This document shows, piece after piece, positions 1 to 10,545 of a stretch of 64,000 nt of DNA (its first letter is position 1; every line of letters begins with the position of its first letter). A model generated the notes under the pieces. The model worked only from the letters and a program-made list of their open reading frames with translations, made no database searches and had not been told where the DNA came from. Location of the stretch: assembly GCA_014218235.1 (NCBI GenBank), contig CM024759.1, positions 78,327,079 through 78,391,078 on the forward strand, read 5' to 3'. The DNA comes from Colocasia esculenta (taxonomy: Eukaryota; Streptophyta; Magnoliopsida; Alismatales; Araceae). Made by a program: the position numbers and the translations under genes.

Positions 1-1043
1 GTTTACCTGGTCTGCGCAACTACCCGAGATTCCAACCCACTATGCGCCCTCTCCTCGCCCATGCAGCGCATGGGGCCGTTCCCAACGGGCAAATGGGCCA
101 CCTTGGCACTCCCTTGACCTAGTAAAAGTCTTATGTGGCCCCCTCCTATTGGTCTAGCCCTTAACACTTGGATTGCCACTTGTACAAGTGTGTTTCTTCA
201 CACTTGAGCATCCAAGGCCCCTTGGCTGCGCCCCTACTGCCTATATAGGTGGTCCTTAGGCCTTCTAAGTGAAGGGGGAGAGGCTGGACGAGCTACACCT
301 TACATGCCTTGAGAGAAGAGAGAGAAAGTACACCAAAGTCTCCACTCTTGTTCCCACTCTTTCTCTCAACTTTTTGAGCGTCCAGAAGGCTTCAACAAGT
401 GTTGGAGGAGTCCACTAATGAGCCATCAACCATAGAAACGAGGATCATCTCCCTCTTCTCTCTTTCTCTTTCCCTTTTCTCTTTTTTAGTTTTGCATGTT
501 GCACACACACACCCACACACCCTAGGCACGTAGGGCACCTTCCTACACACCTAAAAAGGGGTTTTCCAAACCAAAAATAGAGGGAAGAAGGGTGGTCATA
601 ACATTTGGCCACCCCTCTTCTCAAGCCCGCAACTGGTACGGGGCTCTCCTTTTGGGTATTCTTCTTCTGTTTAGGAGGTTTACCACACTTTCCTCAGTCT
701 AATAGAGTTTCTTTTCGTGGCAGGAACACTTCGAAGAAGACCGTGGAGCTTCTCTTCTTTGGCCGGCCGAAGAGGAGGAAGTTGGAACCCCACCATCGTT
801 CGCTATGTGAGGCAGCATCACCGATGTGATCACAACACCCCCTTGGGCACAGGTAAGGCCCTGGCGATCACAACATCTCCTTTTCCTTTGCTGGTTTCTT
901 TGTTTTCTCCCTAGTCAACTCAGTCAACCAAGGAGTCAACGAAGTCAACCAGTACCCATTCAATGCCAACGAGGGAGCAGCAACGTTCGTGAACCTCCGG
1001 AGCATCCATCAGCACCCGGGGTGCGCGGAACGGGGCGTCCACA
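1..1043 (+). repeat. 5' LTR of outer Tat element, left-truncated by the window
   Basis: Positions 1-764 align with 63237-64000 at about 97% identity by eye (roughly two dozen differences, mostly transitions). If the 3' LTR starts at 63020, about 216 bp of U3 lie left of the window and the whole LTR is about 1.26 kb. The right boundary is inferred from a CA just before the primer site and could be off by some bases, because the matching end of the 3' LTR is outside the window. A good splice donor (CAG/GTAAGG) lies at 850-858 and may serve a spliced transcript, which is not proven. Confidence 0.75.
242..247 (+). promoter_or_regulatory. TATA box of Tat 5' LTR
   Basis: TATATA in a GC-rich setting within the LTR, conserved at 63478-63483 in the other LTR. 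Transcription would be expected to start about 30 bp downstream, which would set the U3/R border near 275. The site was chosen by motif and conservation only. Confidence 0.6.
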
Positions 1044-1052
1044 GCTCCGCTT

Positions 1053-1069
1053 TGGCGATCACGGTGGGA
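1053..1069 (+). other. Primer binding site of Tat element, tRNA-Arg type
   Basis: TGGCGATCACGGTGGGA. Its complement ends in CGCCA and contains a CCCAC block that can form the 3' side of a T-stem, so it looks like a true tRNA 3' end. From memory it fits the plant tRNA-Arg read by CCG/TCG anticodons. A weaker look-alike sharing only the first 10 bases lies at 864. Confidence 0.65.
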
Positions 1070-1764
1070 CCAACACTGCTGCCACGGTTTTCGGTCTACA
1101 CACAGGTAAACGGCAAACGATCTTGCCGTCCACCTAGGTAAATGTCCAACCTTCCTGTCGTTGAGTTATTCTGAGCGTCCATATCCCTTGCTGTTTACTC
1201 CACGTCAGCTTTCGTCGAGCATGCCGTCAATCATTTTCTGATGAACTGAACGTCCATTTGCTTGCCGTTTATTTCACAAAAGCTTGTTTTTTGACTGTTT
1301 TGATCTGTTTTCCTTTCTGTTTGCTTTCTGTTTGCTTCCTGTTTGCTTCCTGTTTGATTCCTAACGATCCTCAGTCGCGGGGGGTTCTTTTTCCTCCTCT
1401 GTTCTAGCCTCCCCACACATTTTAGGATAGCCCCTCCTTGGTTCACAACCTTTTACTCGGGGATTCCCTCTCGAGTAAATCGGCTTGGCTCCAAGGAGAA
1501 CTCCATAAGTCCCTAAATTTTGTGGATTCCCTCACGGTACGAGGCAGGAGGACCTTTACCCTCCCATTTAGTCCGCCTATTCACCCGGTTTGAGTAAGGA
1601 TTGAGAGAATTGGCCTTTACAAGTTAAGTTAACACACAACCTTAACATCTAAAAATTTTGGGGACATTGTTTGATAACATTGTTTGGTAGAAATTCATAT
1701 TTCTCCTAATAACAATGTAGTTAATCAACTTAACCATCCTAAAATTAGTAGGTTGTGTTGCTAA
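1070..1764 (+). other. Tat leader between PBS and gag, with 16-bp periodic motifs and an 11-bp tandem repeat
   Basis: No coding gene seen. Positions 1107-1299 carry the periodic 8-mers described separately. An 11-bp unit of the type TTTCTGTTTGC/TTCCTGTTTGC is repeated four times at 1314-1357. The rest is plain sequence leading to the gag start at 1765. Confidence 0.6.
1107..1299 (+). repeat. 16-bp periodic 8-mer array in the Tat leader
   Basis: Related 8-mers containing CGGC, CGTC or CGTT start at 1107, 1123, 1139, 1155, 1172 and 1188 (steps 16, 16, 16, 17, 16). Weaker members follow at 1209, 1221, 1247, 1262 and 1292. ACGGCAA at 1110 and TTGCCGT at 1123 form a perfect inverted pair. The same family occurs in four other non-coding parts of the element. 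Confidence 0.6.
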
Positions 1765-3302
1765 ATGGACTCTTGGTTGAACTCTATCAACATGTCTAAC
1801 AATCCGGCATTTGAGTATGATGATAATATTCATGATGAGTTTGTCGGTATGGTTAACACTAATGTTCAGCCTGAAGAGTCTATTCAGTCCTCCTCTCAAG
1901 CTGATAATGAGGAGAGTGTGAGTTTGAGGGTCAACCCCACCTATGCCCAAGAAGTTCAAGAAGACCCTGAATTCTCCAAACTCCTCTGCCGCTATTCGCC
2001 TAAGGACATCATTTCAATGCTTTCTAAGCATACCGTCCAGGCAGCGGCCTCTCCTTCTTCTCCATCCCCTTCTCCTTTCCAAGCTTCCTCATCTAGGCCC
2101 GCTCCTAGGCCCGGCACTCCTTCACAGGTTCCTATCTCCCCCATTCCCATTTCCACTCCGATTCCTCCCACACTTCTATCCCAACTCCTCCTTCCGTCTA
2201 TCCATCTCATGGTCAGCCCACACCCCCTGTTCAATCTGAATCCAGGTCCCGGTCAGAGATGGAGGGCCTTGTTAGGAGGCTCTTGGCTGAGTCTCTATCC
2301 CTCTCCAAGCCTCACTCTCTCTATAACTATTACAAGCTCCCCAATGCCTATTTTCCTCCGGGTTTCAAGGCCCCGAAATTAATACCGCAAGTACGATGGG
2401 ACCACCGACCCCCAATTCCATCTTGCTGGCTTCACCATGGATTCCCATCGGTGGCTATACGATCGGGTCCTCTTAGTTCACCTCTTCCAACAATCGTTGG
2501 AAGGGGAGGCTTTGAGGTGGTTTACCTCTTTACCCGCATAGGATCTTATTAACTTTGACATAGTCTCTGAACGCTTCATCTCTCATTTCTCTTACAAGGC
2601 CCCCAAGTCCCCACCCTCCCCGACTTGGTGGCGGAAAAGATGAAGCCGGACGAAGACTTTGTCACCTTCGCCAACCGTTGGAGATCCATTGCTTCGAGGG
2701 CCGACCTTCCCATCCCGGAGTCCCAAGCTATAACCATGATCGTTACCAATACCACCCCTTTGCTCCGATCCATTTTGATGCTTAGTGAGTTCCCCTCCTT
2801 TGCACACCTCTACAACCGAGCTAGGGTGGTCCAAAATCAGATTAAGGACTCCTCCCTTCCGCCATTCTTTGAAGGGAAGCCCAAAGGACGCAAGACTCCC
2901 ACGGCACCTACCACCGAGGGGGTGACCGTCAATGAGTCTGTCAGCGCTTGCAGTCAGCCGTTGAGGCCTCCCAACAAGCCTTCCAATTCTCCCTCTAATC
3001 CTCATCAGTTCCCATCACACCCCTCCAAGCTATATTCCGTTGTTCCTCCTCCTTCTGGCTATACCCGTCCTGGACCCAGAAGGTCTCATTATCTTGCCCT
3101 CCCCGAAACCCTTGAAGACGTATTCTTCGCCCTTATGTCTTGTGACGCTATCCGACTTCCCCCGCAAAAGGAAAGCGCCAATCCAAGGGCCGATACCTCA
3201 AAGTACTGTCCTTATCATAGGGCTCATGGTCATGAACTCCACAACTGCTTCACCTTCCGTGACTGGGTGTATGACATGAATGACCAAGGTAGGATAAATT
3301 AG
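1765..3302 (+). pseudogene. gag: Tat gag (retrotransposon capsid polyprotein), frameshifted
   Basis: Gag forms the virus-like particle. The first ATG of the reading frame lies at 1765, and the N-terminal part runs in that frame to 2382. The capsid-like region continues in other frames (2259-2552, then 2625-3302). The recognisable Gag core lies at 2625-2850, with residues MKPDEDFVTFANRWRSIASR typical of Tat Gag. A zinc-knuckle-like cluster with the order C-H-H-C is seen near 3208-3255 (CPYHRAHGHELHNC). At least two frameshifts and a TAG near 2540 break the gene. The proline and serine-rich stretch at 2040-2230 is probably a linker. Confidence 0.75.
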
Positions 3303-3558
3303 GAGGATGTCAAGGTTGACATAGGTACACAAAAGAGACCTTGGTATTGTGCAAAACCCTATCCCCAACCACCAAAGCAACAATCCCTCTTCCTCTAAGT
3401 CCCAGAAAAATGTCAATACCATGACACATTCTGAACCTCGGGTTGTGAGAATAGAATAACAATGGGGGGTAGAAGGTTTTGAGGAGTGGTACCCATGTCC
3501 CTCCGTAGAGTCCCACGAGCCCTCTACCACTGTAGATGCCATTTTAGAAGAGCGGCCC

Positions 3559-4998
3559 TTGGTTCTCATCCGACCTGCTCGTCAAGAGGTCTATCCTTCC
3601 TATGAGTCGGCCACCCATGACAGCAAACCTCTCCAACTCATCCTTCCTAGGTCTCAGGAGGATGTTCATGTCACGCTCCAGAATCGGATTATTCCTATGC
3701 CTCCACGGCCATCTCAAGATGAGGAGGATATTGGACCCCCACCACCTGTCAGCACCGAATATGACATTTTGCAACACTTGGACAAGACACCCGTGAGGGT
3801 GTCTATCTTAGAATTGATTCGGAGATCGCCGTCCTATCAGTCCACTCTCCTCTAATTTCTTCAGAAAATCATGGTCAATGATGACCTTCCTCCCAACGGG
3901 GTAACCAATGCCATCCTCTCCCTTACCCAGGGACCCTTCATTTCCTTCTCGGACAAAGATCTTGCTGCCCCCGAGTGTCGCTCTCTTCCTCTTTGCCTCA
4001 CCGTTACTATCAACGGGGTTTCGGTAGACTCCACTCTTATCGACATCGGGGCGTCCATTATTGTATGTCCGATGAAGACTCTCAAACAATTGGGTTTGGG
4101 GGAGGATAATCTGGAGAAGATCTGCTCCACAATAGCTGCCTATGATAACTCCAAAAGGGTTGCTAAAGGTAAAATTGCCCTCCAACTAGAGATTGGACCT
4201 GTCACCATGTCATCCAAGTTTCAATTTTTGGATGTCGATCCGGCCTATAAGGCCATTCTTGGTCGTCCTTGGCTAGAACAAACTCTAGGGGTCCCTTCCA
4301 CTGCTCACCAATGTTTTAAGTTTCCATTCAATGGGCGGGTTATCAAGATCAAGAGCATTCCTACCTTGGAAACCCTCAATTCTATCACTTCAGAGTAGAT
4401 GCCGCACCTATTCATTCCGGACAGGGGGAAGAAACCTGTCATGTCTATCTTTGACCTCCCATTGCCTCTTGATTTGAACCAACCTCCCCTTTTGAATGAA
4501 GAGCTTGAGACTATCCCATGTCCCCAAGGGAAAGGTTGGGAAGTGATGGCTAAGATCGGCTATATTCATGGCCGAGGTTTGGGTGGGAACAAACAAGGTC
4601 CTGTTCATGGCATGCAAGTCAAGAGGTTGTTAGATAGGGCGGGTTTAGGCTTTCATCCAGATCCTTTCATCCCCTATACCCCTCTCACTTGGACCCTGAA
4701 GGAGCACTTCATTCAGGGACCCCTCCAACCGGGAACTCGGCAACCCATGATAAAGGAGTTGTCCGACTCCGAGAGCGAAGAGGAAGAGGAGGAAGCTGCC
4801 GAAATTGAGGAAGTCTGCAAGGACTTCGGCCTTCTTTCGATCTTTGGTTCTGACTCTCCATCTCCTTCTTCTCTTTCACAATCTCCCGCTACTGAGGTGT
4901 GCTCGACACCCGACTGTCTTTCTTCGACACCTTCTTTCTCTTTCTTTCTCCGCCTGTCCTTTCCCCATTCCTCACCTGGCCAGTCAGGGCAACCTTGA
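3559..4998 (+). pseudogene. Tat protease followed by a G-patch domain
   Basis: This is the protein-processing section between gag and pol. The retropepsin-like core lies near 4030-4085 (LIDIGASIIVCP, with DIG where DTG/DSG is usual) and the downstream flap-side motif AILGRPWL near 4250. After a single in-frame TAG at 4396 the same frame continues from 4399 into a glycine-rich G-patch (WEVMAKIGYIHGRGLGG, about 4537-4590), an RNA-binding fold known from Tat elements and betaretroviruses. The end is acidic (E-rich, 4760-4815). Stops at 3855 and 4398 break it, and a frame change near 4990 separates it from RT. Confidence 0.75.
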
Positions 4999-7900
4999 GT
5001 CAACAACTCACCGTTTTAAGCCTTGACTCTAAAAAAAATGCCAATTTGGAAAGGTGGGAATGCGAGGTCTCCGTCGAGTACCCTTCCTCTTTGGAGCCTC
5101 TTCCGCTCGGCCAGGGGCCGACGCTTTCCATCCTGAACTCCCATTCTCGCCCCTCTAGGGGTACTTCCCCTGTACATAGTTTTGTACATAGTCCTGTACA
5201 TAGTGGTCTAGATTCTAGTTTGGAGTCAAGTCTAGAGTCGGGTCTAAATTTAGAAGAGTCTAGTTCCTCTCAGCCATGCATTCGCAAGGAGAAGGGTAGG
5301 CAAGTTCCTGCCCGTTATGTTATGGCCTTGGCTGAGAGGTGTCTTAAGTTGAATCAAGTCCCAGAATTTCTTGAAGAGCCTGCCCTTGTAGAGGCTGATT
5401 TTGAAGAAGGTGATTCTGTAGACGATGGTTTAGGAGTCTATCTGCTAGATTTCGATGAGAAAGATAAGCCGGGAGATCTTGGGTCAGAGGAAGAGGACCC
5501 AGTGAGCTCCTATGTGGATGGCATAAAGAGGTTCAACGAGCTGACCATGGCTGCGGATGAGCCAACCAAAGAGATCAACCTTGGCACCGAAGAATCTCCG
5601 AAGGTCGTTTTGATTAGTGCCAACTTAAGTGTAGAAGAAGAAGAAGCTATTGTAGCTATCCTCCAAGATTTTTCTGACGGTTTTGCTTGGTCCTACGAGG
5701 ACATGCCAGAGCTTGACACCTCTTTGGTCGAGCACCGGTTGGTCTTAAAAGCCGACGCGAAGACCGTCAAACAAAAGCTAAGGAGGCTACACCCCAAGCT
5801 TGCACTCAAGATCAAAGAGGAGGTTGACAAGTTGCACAGGGCCAAGTTCATTAGGGTTGTGCTTTATCCACAATGGGTAGTTAATATTGTCCCGGTGATG
5901 AAGAAGGACGGTAAGGTTAGGATTTGCATAGATTTTCGTGACCTTAATCGTGCTTACCCAAAGGACGATTTTCCTCTTCCCCATATAGATGTCCTAGTGG
6001 AAAATACTGCCGGCTTTGAGATGTTGCCGTTTATGGATGGTTTCTCTGGGTATAACCAGATCCATCTGGCGGAGGAAGACCAGGAGAAAACTTCTTTTAC
6101 AACGCCTTGGGGGACTTATTGTTATGTCGTGATGCCCTTCGGATTGAAGAATGCGGGAGCAACTTATCAAAGGGCAATGATGGAAATTTTTCACGACATG
6201 ATGCATGTGCACATGGAAGTCTATGTTGATGATGTCTTGGTTAAATCAAGGACTAGACATGGCCATGCTGAGGTCCTCCGGGCAGTTCTCCAACGGTCTA
6301 GAGAACATAAGCTCAAAATAAACCCCAAGAAGTGTGTCTTTGGAGCATCTTCTGGGAAGTTGCTTGGGTTCATAGTTAGCAAGCGGGGAATCGAGATTGA
6401 CCCCAACAAGGCCAAAGCAATAATCGACATGCCTCCCCCTAGGAATATCAGAGAAGTTAGAGGGCTAATTGGCAGACTTCAGTTCATTAGGAGATTTATC
6501 TCCCAGCATTCAATCCGTTGCAAGCCCTTCTATGAAATGCTTAGAGGAGAGGCTAAGTTTGATTGGAACGATAAATGTCAAAAGGCCTTTGATGAATTGA
6601 AGAGCTATTTGTTCAATCCCCCTGTTCTCGCTCCTCCGATCCCGGGTCGGCCTTTATTGCTCTATGTGTCAACCACTGAAGATTCAACTGGAGCAGTCTT
6701 GGCCCAATATGACGACGAGAAGAAGGAGAGAGTGGTGTACTACTTATCCAAGTTGTTCAATGAAGCTGAGAAAAAGTACACTGCCATGGAAAGAACATGT
6801 GCGGCCGTCGTCTGGGTTGCCCAGAAGTTGAAGCATTATTTCTTAGCTCATGAGGTGAAGCTTCTGGCACGTATGGACCCAATTCGGTACTTGCTTGAGA
6901 AGCCCGTCCTGACTGAGCGGTTGATGAGGTGGCAAAGTTTTCTCAATCAATTTGATATTACCTACGTCTCCCAAAAGTCAATCAAGGGGCATGCTATTGC
7001 CGAGCATTTGGCCCACCACCCCTTGCCTTCGTATTCTTCCGTCGATGAAAGTTTTCCGGATGAAGAGTTAGGAGCCATTATCGATGGTGAACCTTCCTGG
7101 ATACTTTATTTCGACGGAGCTCTCAATTCCAAAGGGAGTGGGATAGGGGCAGTCCTCCTCTCACCAGAAGGGGTAGTCATTCCGCATGCCTACCAATTAA
7201 CCTTCCCTGCCACAAACAATGTGGCCGAGTATGAGGCTCTCCTAGTTGGGTTGAAAATGGCATTATTGCTCGGAGTCAAGGAGTTAAGGATTATTGGAGA
7301 TTCGCAGTTGATACTCCGGCAATCTCTCAGCAAGTACCAGACCCGGGATCCCAAGTTGAAACCATACCAAGAGTTGGTAGGAAAGGTAGTTCGGCAGTTT
7401 AAGAAGCTCACCCTAGTCCACACTCCTAGGGCTCAGAACATTCTGGCATATTCTCTCGCCTCCCTGGCTTCTTCCATCCCTATTCCGCTAAGGAGGTCTT
7501 CTGAAACCGTCTCCATCCAAAGGTTGAAAGTCCCTTCTCATATTGATCCTTGGTTCGCTCAACTCAAGCTTCCCTCCCTTCGAGTCCATGCACTCTCAAA
7601 AGAGCCAGAAATCGACCTCGATGATGGCCATCCTTGGTACTTTGACATCGAGAACTTTCTCAAAGATGGATCCTTCCCCGATTATGCCACCTCTTCTAAT
7701 AGACGGGCCATTCACCGTGTCTCCGAGCGATACAAGATCATATGTGGCATTCTTTACAAGAAATCTCTCAGTGGGGTCTATCTTCGTTGCCTCGATGAGA
7801 TCGAATCTCAAAGCATCGTTGAAGCTGCTCACTCTAGTGAATGTGGTGGCCATGTCAATGGTAGAGCAATTGCCCAAAAATTGCTAAGACACTATTACTG

Positions 7901-8888
7901 GCCTACCATGGAAGAAGATTGCAGACACTTCATTAGTCATTGTGCTAAATGCCAACTGCACGGTGACAAAATCCATGCTCCTTCTTCTTCCCTTCACCCC
8001 CTCATCGCTCCATGGCCTTTCGCCATGTGGGCATTCGACGTGGTTGGTCCTCTCACAGACAGAACCGGAAAAATCCGTAAAAAGTCCTTCATTCTGACCG
8101 CCACGGAATACTTCACAAAGTGGGCTGAAGCGGAGGCGTTCATAGAGGTCAAAGCTTCAACAGTCGTCAAGTTCATCAAGCGCAACATTCTTGCAAGATT
8201 TGGCGTGCCTTGGGACATCGTCACCGACAATGGACCACAATTCACTTCACAAGAGCTTCGCGACATGTGGTAAATATGATATTAATTTGCATCATTCATC
8301 CCCATATTATCCACAAGGCAATGGTCAAGCGGAAGCTACTAATAAAACTCTCATCAAAATCATAAAGAAAACATGCAAATCTCATAACAATGCTGACTGG
8401 CCAGACCTCTTAGTTGAGGCTCTTTGGGCTTACCACACCTCGGCTCGAACTCTTATGAGCAGACCCCCTATGCTTTGACGTACGGATCAGATGCGATACT
8501 CTCATATGAGATCTTCGTCCCTTCACTTCGAGTTCAATTGGATTCTGAGCTTGACCCCGATCAACGTCGGGAGGCCTTGTTAGCACAACTTGAACTCTTA
8601 GATGAAAGGCGAATGATAGCGGCCGACCATGCACAAGTTTATCGTCAAAGAATTGCACGTTTTTATACCAAAAGAGTGCTTGAGAGAAAATTTGAAGTGG
8701 GTGAGATGGTCCTAAAGCGCAAAATCATTAAGGCACCCGGTCCCAGGAGTAAATTGCAAGAAAATTGGGAAGGTCCGTTCGTTGTCAAAGAAGCGTACTC
8801 GGGGAACGCTTATAGGTTAGTGGACGCCAAGAGAGTTGAGTTGTCGCATCCTTGGAATGCAGTCTATCTCAAGAAATTCTACTCTTAG
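4899..8888 (+). pseudogene. pol: Tat pol: reverse transcriptase, degenerate RNase H, archaeal-type RNase H, integrase
   Basis: A long open stretch (4899-8273, 1124 codons) codes for RT, with the catalytic YVDD at 6222-6233. A first RNase H follows (about 6650-7000) whose usual DAS aspartate is replaced (YVSTTEDSTGAVL). A second, archaeal-type RNase H (about 7095-7470) keeps D (YFDGALNSKG), E (VAEYEALL) and D (IIGDSQL), but has Y where the last D normally sits (LAYSLA). Integrase has an HHCC zinc finger (about 7825-7965) and the first two acidic residues in WAFDVVGP and VTDNGPQF. A frameshift near 8268 moves the rest, including the catalytic E (NGQAEATNK), to another frame. Another near 8460 precedes the C-terminal part ending at 8888. 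The true start is unclear because the first 200 codons are linker. Confidence 0.85.
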
Positions 8889-10098
8889 TCAGTCAGTCTG
8901 TCTGTCACTCATCACTTGTCAATACCGTGTAGGTTTGAGACTCTACTTTTCCATGTGATCATTAGTGAGGTAGGGTCTATTCACACACCACATGATATTG
9001 GAGTACTGTCCTTTAGTTGGAAAATCATAAGTACACTTGGACGGTCTAATTTGGTCAATATAACCCTATTCTCTTCTTACTCGGTCAAGCCTAGAAAAGG
9101 GGCAAACCATGAGTAGGGGACCATCCACTCTTACCTAAGAGACAAGGTCACCATAAACAGGGACAATCAACAAAATGCAAAAGGGCAAAATGATAAATCA
9201 AGCCTAAAAGGGGCAAAGACAAGCCAAGAAGGTAAAAAAAAAAAGGTAGCAAAAAATACGTACCCAGAAAGGGTTGACCAAATCAAGGAGGTAGCAAATA
9301 GTACATGCCTCCACCCCAAAAATGAAATGAAATGAAAAATACCCCTGAAAATAATTGTTGACCAAGTCTTTTAATGTGAGATGTTGGTTCGGGAACAAAA
9401 AGTGGTTTGAACCGAATCCTCACATGACTTTTTATTATTTCTTCCAATTCCTCCCTCTAAAGGCAATTTGACCTTATAAGACGTTCCACAGTGGAAAATA
9501 TCAAGAAAGCTAGGGGCAATCTCCAATGTCAAAGGATATCTTGTACGATCCCCCTTGCTCATGGCCTCTGTGGTTAAGTAGGTTATGAGGACCCTATACT
9601 TTGATATGTGATGAATGTGTGTCCTAAGAGTCCAAAAAAAAAAAGTACAAAAAGAGAGTTTCCTAATGTGTATATTTCCATAATGTACATATTTTCCTCT
9701 TAAAAAAAAGGCATAAAAAATCAAAAAAATCAAAAAATCAAAATCCAAAAAAATTAGTGGTATCATGTACATATACTAACATTTTCCTTATTTTCCTATA
9801 AAAAAAAATGCATGTACATATTTCCCTTCATTATTTTATTTGTGTTCTTATCTTTAATTAGAAATTAGCCCCTTGACCAGATCTCAAGAAAGGTACATCT
9901 TTTAGGCAAGGGGCTAAAGACAGATCTACACTAACTTTTTTCCTTTAAGTGTTGTGGATGCAGGAACCAAAGCACAACAGCAAACCAGTCAAGTACACAA
10001 CGACAAAAGTCCACAAAAAAGTGCACTATGAAGGATCAAAGTTTTGTGCATATCATAACAGGGGCATACCCCTGGTGGTACATCTGGAGCCTCGCTCC
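8889..10098. other. Spacer between Tat pol and the antisense PMD gene
   Basis: No gene seen. The stretch 9230-9830 is rich in A-tracts, with TCAAAAAA-type repeats at 9715-9750. A short inverted pair (CCCCTTG at 9870, CAAGGGG at 9908) could form a hairpin. This region would contain the 3' ends of both the sense pol transcript and the antisense gene. Confidence 0.5.
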
Positions 10099-10148
10099 TC
10101 ACTCCTCTCTCCTCTCTCCCTCGCTAGGCCTCGACCTATGAGAGCAGC

Positions 10149-10517
10149 TCACCTCCTCCTCCTCCCTCTCTTGACGCCGATCCGGGAGAGGAGGTCTCGT
10201 CGCAGCAGACGCCTCTGGTCGTGGTCCTCCTCGTCCCGCGGATGGGTCTCCCAATGACACGATGTCATCGAGAGATCCAAACACTGACCCGGTCCTCCCT
10301 GCCACATCCTGCTGGGCCTGTCGCTGCTACTCCGGTGCTTCTTCAGCACTCGGTTCTTCAAGAACTCCAAATCCGCGACAGCCTGTGCTCGGTCCGCAAT
10401 GGCCTGTGCCCGGTCCGCCTCTGCCTCCCTCTGTCGCTCCCTCGCCTCGAGCATGCGACCCCGCATAGTCGTCCGGTCCTCCCTCAGGTCCTCCAGGGTC
10501 ACTCCTACTCTCCGCAG
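10149..10517 (-). pseudogene. PMD gene, exon 7 (C-terminal coiled coil), split from the rest by the A-B insertion
   Basis: On the minus strand an acceptor (TGTGTAG) ends at 10518. The exon reads in phase 0 for 123 codons to a stop at 10149. It is rich in E, R, A and Q with heptad-like repeats (AREREAEADRAQAIADRAQ type), so a coiled coil is likely. Its partner donor is at 54292 on the far side of the 43.7-kb insertion. Another frame at 10305-10099 is also open and could be the tail of an alternative splice form. Confidence 0.7.
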
Positions 10518-10539
10518 CTACACATGGATAAGAAAATGT

Positions 10540-10545
10540 CTTAGT
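10540..10545. repeat. Left target-site duplication CTTAGT of the A-B unit
   Basis: CTTAGT directly precedes TGATAATTAC, the U3 end of element A. The same six bases follow the U3 end of element B at 54245-54250. Confidence 0.85.

Noticed and set aside
864..882. Possible primer site TGGCGATCAC followed by AACATCTCC
   Set aside because: Only the first 10 bases fit a tRNA end; the site at 1053 fits over 17 bases including the T-stem part.
9371..9772. Minus-strand frame of 133 codons in the Tat spacer
   Set aside because: It arises from A-tracts read as F/L/K codons; low complexity and no similarity to the cargo genes.
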